This document shows positions 59,987-64,000 of a stretch of 64,000 nt of DNA, piece after piece. The translations under genes and the position numbers were made by a program. The notes beneath the pieces were generated by a model. It was not told where the DNA came from and did not search any database. It saw nothing but the letters and a program-made list of their open reading frames with translations. Within the stretch, counting starts at the first letter, position 1, and every line of letters starts with the position of its first letter. The stretch is from Pseudonocardia acidicola (GTDB lineage Bacteria; Actinomycetota; Actinomycetes; Mycobacteriales; Pseudonocardiaceae), in NCBI RefSeq assembly GCF_012911935.1, contig NZ_JAAXLA010000024.1, positions 1-64,000 on the forward strand, given 5' to 3'.

Positions 59987-61366
59987 TCAGCCGTTCCCGA
60001 GGAAGGCCAGCACGTCGGAGCGCGTGACCACGCCGGCCGGCTTGCCGTCGACCAGGACCAGCGCGGCGTCGGCCTCGGCGAACGCGGTCATCGCGCTGGC
60101 GAGCGACTCCCCCGCGCCCAGCGTCGGCAGCTTCGCGGACATGTGCTTCTCCAGCCGGTCGGTGAGCTGCGCCCGGCCGGTGAACAGCGCGTCGAGCAGG
60201 TCGCGCTCCACGACGGCGCCGGCGACCTCGGCGGCCATCACCGGCGGCTCGGCCTGCACGACCGGCATCTGCGAGACGCCGAACTCGCGCAGGTAGTGCA
60301 CCGCGTCGGCGACCGTCTCGTTCGGGTGCGCGTGCACCAGCTCCGGCAGCGACCCGTCCTTGCGCCGCAGCACGTCCCCGACCGTGGCGCCCTCCGTCGG
60401 CGGCAGGAAGCCGTAGCTGGCCATCCAGTGGTCGTTGAACACCTTGCCGAGGTAGCCGCGGCCGCCGTCGGGCAGCAGCACGACGACGACGGCGTCAGCG
60501 GCCTCCTCGGCCGGCAACGCCGCGGCGACCCGCAGCGCGGCCACCGTCGCCATCCCGCACGAGCCGCCGACCAGCAGCGCCTCCTCGCGGGCCAGCCGGC
60601 GGGTCATCTCGAACGAGTCGGCGTCCGAGACCGCGATGATCTCGTCGCAGATGTTCTTGTCGTAGGTCGTCGGCCAGAAGTCCTCGCCGACGCCCTCCAC
60701 CAGGTAGGGCCGACCGCTGCCGCCGCTGTACACCGACCCTTCGGGGTCGGCGCCGATCACCTTGACCCGGCCGTTCGAGACCTCCTTGAGGTACCGCCCG
60801 GTGCCGCTGATCGTGCCGCCGGTGCCGATCCCCGCGACGTAGTGTGTGATCCGGCCCTCGGTCTGCTCCCAGATCTCAGGTCCGGTCGACGCGTAGTGCG
60901 ACGCCGGGTTCTCCGGGTTGGCGTACTGGTTGGGCTTCCAGGCGCCGTCGATCTCCCGCACCAACCGGTCCGAGGTCTGGTAGTAGGAGTCCGGGTGCTC
61001 CGGGGCGACCGCGGTCGGGCAGACCACCACCTCCGCGCCGTAGGCCTTCAGCACGTTCCGCTTGTCCTCACCCACCTTGTCCGGGCAGACGAACACGCAC
61101 CTGTAGCCCTTGCGCTGGGCCACCATCGCCAGCCCCACACCGGTGTTGCCGGAGGTCGGTTCCACGATCGTCCCGCCCGGCCGCAGCTCGCCCGAGCGCT
61201 CCGCGGCCTCGATCATCCGCAGCGCGATCCGGTCCTTCACGCTGCCGCCCGGGTTGAGGTACTCGACCTTCGCCAACACCGGCGCGGTGATACCGGCGGC
61301 GACCGAACCGAGCCGCACGAGCGGGGTGTTCCCGACCAGGTCGGCGATGTGCTCGACGTAGCGCAT
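59987..61366 (-). CDS. cbs: Cystathionine beta-synthase
   Basis: PLP enzyme of 459 residues that condenses serine and homocysteine. The PLP Lys44 is in NPGGSVKDRIALRM; EPTSGNTGVGLAMVAQRKGY, GIGTGGTISGTGRYL and VGGSCGMATVAALRVA follow. The C-terminal 130 residues hold two CBS motifs (VHAHPNETVADAVHYLREFG, ESLASAMTAFAEADAALVLV) that may bind adenosyl ligands. ATG 61366 begins the conserved MRYVEHIADLVGNTPLVRL; GTG 61387 would add 7 residues. Confidence 0.95.
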   Translation of the reverse strand: MRYVEHIADLVGNTPLVRLGSVAAGITAPVLAKVEYLNPGGSVKDRIALRMIEAAERSGELRPGGTIVEPTSGNTGVGLAMVAQRKGYRCVFVCPDKVGEDKRNVLKAYGAEVVVCPTAVAPEHPDSYYQTSDRLVREIDGAWKPNQYANPENPASHYASTGPEIWEQTEGRITHYVAGIGTGGTISGTGRYLKEVSNGRVKVIGADPEGSVYSGGSGRPYLVEGVGEDFWPTTYDKNICDEIIAVSDADSFEMTRRLAREEALLVGGSCGMATVAALRVAAALPAEEAADAVVVVLLPDGGRGYLGKVFNDHWMASYGFLPPTEGATVGDVLRRKDGSLPELVHAHPNETVADAVHYLREFGVSQMPVVQAEPPVMAAEVAGAVVERDLLDALFTGRAQLTDRLEKHMSAKLPTLGAGESLASAMTAFAEADAALVLVDGKPAGVVTRSDVLAFLGNG

Positions 61367-61403
61367 GGCGTCATCGTCGCACCCCACCGTTGGGCGGCCC
61401 CGC

Positions 61404-64000
61404 TCAGCAGGGTGCGGTGTACGGCGTCTCCGGCAGGAAATGCGCCCACTCGGTGGGGGTGATCGGGTCCCCCGCGGTCGCGCACACCCAGCGCGCGGCG
61501 GCCTCCGGATCGGTCAGCCACAGCCGGACGTCGTGGTCGGCGCCCGCGGCGGCGATCTGCTGCCCGTCCGGGCTGACCCCGACCGTCCACACCGTGTTGC
61601 GGAAGCCGCCGGTGAGGGTGGCGAACGTTTCCGGCCGGGCCGGGTCCGCGACGTCCCACAGCCAGACCGTCCCGTCGCCGGCCGCGGCCGTGAGCAGCCG
61701 GCCGTCGGGGGTGTAGTCCAGTCCGAGCACCGTGTTGTTCGGGCCGGTCAGCGGGGCACCGACGGGCGCGGGCCGGTCCGGGTCCGCCAGGTCCCACAGC
61801 CGCACCGTCTTGTCCGCGGACCCGGTGGCGAGATACCGGCCGTCCGGACTGAACGCGACGGAGTAGGCGTAGCGCGTACCCGTCAGTGGGGCGCCGAGCG
61901 GCCGGGGCCGGCCCGGGTCGGTGATGTCCCAGAGCCGCACCGTCTTGTCCGCCGAGGCCGCGGCCAGGAGCCGGCCGTTCGGGCTGAACGCGGTCGCGAA
62001 GACGTAACTCGCCGGCCCGTCGAGGGTGCTCAGCAGCGCCGGGTGTCGCGGGTCGGCCATGTCGAACAACCGGACCCGCTGGTCGTCGGAGCCGACGGCC
62101 AGCACCCGCCCGTCCGGGCTGAACGTGGTGACCTCCACGAGGGCGTTGCCCGCCACGAGCGGCCGCGGCAGCCGCACCGGGGCCGCGGGGTCGGAGACGT
62201 CCCAGACCTGGACCGTGCCGTCCGTCGCGCCGGACACGATCGTGCGCCGGTCCGGGCTCAGCGCCACATTGCCGGAGAGCCCGGCGGCCTGCGGCGGGGC
62301 TGCGAGCGGCGGGGTCAGCGGGACCGGCGCCGTGCGCGTGCGGACATCCCACAGGCGCGCGGTCCTCGAGGTGCCGCCGACCCCGACCGCCAGCGACCGG
62401 CCGTCCTTCGACCAGTTCAGGGCGAAGACGGTGTCGGTGGGGTCGGTGATCACCGCGTCGCCGCCGGTCCACAGCAGCGTGGTGCCGTCCCCGCCGACCG
62501 TGACCAGCCGGCCCCCGACGAACGCGGCCTGGGTCACCGGGCCCGGGTGCGGCCGGGTGCTCGGCGGGGCGCCGGTGGTGAGGTCCCAGGTCCAGGCCTG
62601 GTTGTCCGAGGCGGCTGCGGCCAGCCGGGTGCCGTCGGCGCTGATCGCGAGTCCGTTGATCTGGGCGGTGGGCCCGGTCAGCGGGGAGCCCGCGGGCCGC
62701 GGCGCCGCCGGGGCGGACACGTCCCACAGCTGCACGGTGCGGTTCAGGCCGGCGGCGGCCAGCCGCCGCCCGTCCGGGGTGAACGCGACGGCGTAGACCG
62801 CACGGCTGCCGACGATCAGCGGTCTCCCGACCAGGGACGGGGCCGCCGGGGCGCTGAGGTTCCACAGCCGCACGCCGCCATCGGCGTACCCGGCGGCCAG
62901 CAGCGCACCGGTGGGGGCGAACGTGATCGCGCGGACCGCGCCGGACCCGGCCGGGGTCGGGGCACCGGCCGGCACCGGACGCGCCACGTCGGTCACGTCC
63001 CAGCGGTACACGCCGCCGTCGTCGCTGCCCGCGGCGAGCACGCGGCCGTCCGGGGAGAAGGCCACCGCATACACGGTGCCGCCCGGACCGGTCAGCGGAC
63101 CGCCCAGCGCAACCGGTGCCGCCGGGTCGGCGATGTCCCAGAGCCGGACGGTGTGGTCGACCCCGCCGGTGGCGGCGGTGCGTCCGTCCGGGCTGATCGC
63201 CAGGCCGTACACCGCGCCCTGGTGGCCGGTCGGGACCGGCGCGCCGAGCGGGACCGGCCGTCGCGGGTCGGCGATGCTCCAGCGGCGCAGGACGGTGTCG
63301 GTCTCGTCGGCGCCGACGGTCACCATCGTGGCGGCGTCCGGGGTGAAGGCGACGGTCTGCGCGGTGCCGCTCGGCGCCAGGATCCGGGTGGCCGAGGCGA
63401 ACGTGGTCGAGTCGAGCAGGCTGGACCGGGCCCCGGCGGTCGGGGAGATTCGGTAGGCGGCCAGCGCGAGCTGCATGGCCAGCGACGGGTCGCTGGCCCG
63501 GAGCCGGTCGGCTTCGATGGCCAGCTGCCGGGAGGTGGCCATGTCACGCTGCCGGTCGGCGGCGGCCCGCTCGCCGAACGCGAACCCGGCCAGGGCCCCG
63601 ACCAGCAGCACCAGCACGGCGAGGACACCGACCGCGGCGCGCAACCGGCGGGTCTGCCGGCGCTGCGCGGACTGTTCCTCGGCGTGCTGCTGCCGGCTCG
63701 CGTCGAGGAAGCTCAGCTCGGCCGGCAGCAGCTTGCCCCGATTCCGATCCGAGGTGGCCCACTCGGTCATCGCCGCGAGCTGCCGGCCGCGCAGCAGCGC
63801 GCCGCTGTCCCGGCCTGCGTCGCGCCAGGCCCGGGCGGCCTCGGTGAGCCTGCTGCGCACCGCACGGCTGTCCCGGTCCTCCTGCAGCCAGGCGCCCAGT
63901 CGTGGCCAGGCCGACAGCAGCACCTCGTGCGCGATCTCGACCGTGGTCGCGTCGACGGTCAGCAACCGGGCTGCGACGAACCGGTCGACGATGTCGACGA
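61404..64000 (-). CDS. STAND-type NTPase/WD40 protein, C-terminal part (cut by window edge)
   Basis: At least 865 residues are visible; the start lies beyond position 64000. The first visible part is VDRFVAARLLTVD, then EIAHEVLLSAWPRLGAWLQE, the end of the helical domain of nSTAND1/AfsR-like NTPases. Next come TEAARAWRDAGRDSGALLRG, a basic coiled region, one membrane segment (VGVLAVLVLLVGALAGFAFG), ATSRQLAIEADRLRASDPSL and 14 WD40 repeats ending in motifs such as VRLWDIADP, which share an ADP.RP.PLG.PLTG linker. Such proteins act as signalling hubs or conflict-system sensors; the N-terminal effector is out of view. It is 37 nt upstream of cbs. Confidence 0.88.
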   Translation of the reverse strand, partial: VDIVDRFVAARLLTVDATTVEIAHEVLLSAWPRLGAWLQEDRDSRAVRSRLTEAARAWRDAGRDSGALLRGRQLAAMTEWATSDRNRGKLLPAELSFLDASRQQHAEEQSAQRRQTRRLRAAVGVLAVLVLLVGALAGFAFGERAAADRQRDMATSRQLAIEADRLRASDPSLAMQLALAAYRISPTAGARSSLLDSTTFASATRILAPSGTAQTVAFTPDAATMVTVGADETDTVLRRWSIADPRRPVPLGAPVPTGHQGAVYGLAISPDGRTAATGGVDHTVRLWDIADPAAPVALGGPLTGPGGTVYAVAFSPDGRVLAAGSDDGGVYRWDVTDVARPVPAGAPTPAGSGAVRAITFAPTGALLAAGYADGGVRLWNLSAPAAPSLVGRPLIVGSRAVYAVAFTPDGRRLAAAGLNRTVQLWDVSAPAAPRPAGSPLTGPTAQINGLAISADGTRLAAAASDNQAWTWDLTTGAPPSTRPHPGPVTQAAFVGGRLVTVGGDGTTLLWTGGDAVITDPTDTVFALNWSKDGRSLAVGVGGTSRTARLWDVRTRTAPVPLTPPLAAPPQAAGLSGNVALSPDRRTIVSGATDGTVQVWDVSDPAAPVRLPRPLVAGNALVEVTTFSPDGRVLAVGSDDQRVRLFDMADPRHPALLSTLDGPASYVFATAFSPNGRLLAAASADKTVRLWDITDPGRPRPLGAPLTGTRYAYSVAFSPDGRYLATGSADKTVRLWDLADPDRPAPVGAPLTGPNNTVLGLDYTPDGRLLTAAAGDGTVWLWDVADPARPETFATLTGGFRNTVWTVGVSPDGQQIAAAGADHDVRLWLTDPEAAARWVCATAGDPITPTEWAHFLPETPYTAPC

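Noticed and set aside
61404-63965. Repeated DNA suggesting a mobile element or array
   Set aside because: The repetition is explained by WD40 repeats with a common linker in one continuous frame.

Overview
The window is chromosomal DNA of a very high-GC actinobacterium, most likely Pseudonocardiaceae (Pseudonocardia-like). Evidence is the strong G/C third-position bias, mycothiol metabolism (Mca), a FurA-KatG pair, PhoH2 with a PIN domain, a GuaB1-type GMP reductase, and many genes with a -10-like box only 6-8 nt before the start codon (leaderless transcripts). From about 25.7 to 61.4 kb the order and orientation of ychF, DUF6542, ispH, the lipid-droplet protein, xseA, xseB, DUF4245, glpX, fum, phoH2, cis-prenyltransferase, hemolysin III, DUF255, small membrane protein, mca, greA, metB and cbs match, from memory, the Mycobacterium tuberculosis Rv1112-Rv1077 backbone. 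Everything else there is insertion. No rRNA, tRNA, CRISPR array, intact transposase or prophage was seen.

Layout. 0-5 kb: a coupled response regulator/sensor kinase pair divergent from a LolA-like secreted protein and an ABC exporter. 5-9.5 kb: pterin dehydratase, a PIG-L-like protein without its metal motif, PPK2, a nitrilase-family amidohydrolase, and a class I DAHP synthase preceded by a leader ORF with consecutive Tyr-Trp-Phe codons and competing hairpins (a probable attenuator). 10.4-17.3 kb: an accessory metabolic cluster with two UbiX-type proteins, a UbiD decarboxylase, a VdcD-like zinc-ribbon protein, a cis-CaaD-like tautomerase, a flavin-binding PPOX-fold protein and a large arylsulfatase. 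A four-fold direct repeat inside a small coupled ORF precedes it. 17.3-21 kb: a DUF1269 protein, a SpoIIAA-like remnant, furA-katG and two strong terminators.

21-25.6 kb: a HelR-type RNA polymerase-associated helicase-like gene flanked by 98-bp direct repeats, a phasin-like protein and an orphan protein of two helicase-associated domains. 25.7-31.6 kb: ychF, then a decayed patch (phosphotransferase remnant; two-component pair collapsed by deletions), then an Ada-AlkA fusion with Ogt. 31.8-45.6 kb: RmuC, the ispH-xse-glpX-fum backbone, a degenerate EAL protein, an ATP-dependent DNA ligase and GuaB1. 45.7-51.9 kb: PhoH2, a DUF885 protein, a tandem duplication encoding two small secreted two-cysteine proteins (each with its own leader hairpin and terminator), a cis-prenyltransferase and hemolysin III. 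51.9-64 kb: a conserved hypothetical, a thioredoxin-fold DUF255 protein, mca, greA, ilvA, metB, cbs, and the C-terminal part of a STAND-type NTPase with a membrane segment and 14 WD40 repeats that runs off the right edge.

Functional threads: metB and cbs (transsulfuration) sit with mca (mycothiol); furA-katG, Ada-AlkA, Ogt, HelR and the DNA ligase form stress and repair functions; glpX and fum are central carbon. The best candidates for new biology are the aromatic attenuator, the double-UbiX/UbiD/tautomerase cluster with its repeat-bearing leader ORF, the repeat-flanked HelR island, and the duplicated secreted proteins with structured 5' leaders.
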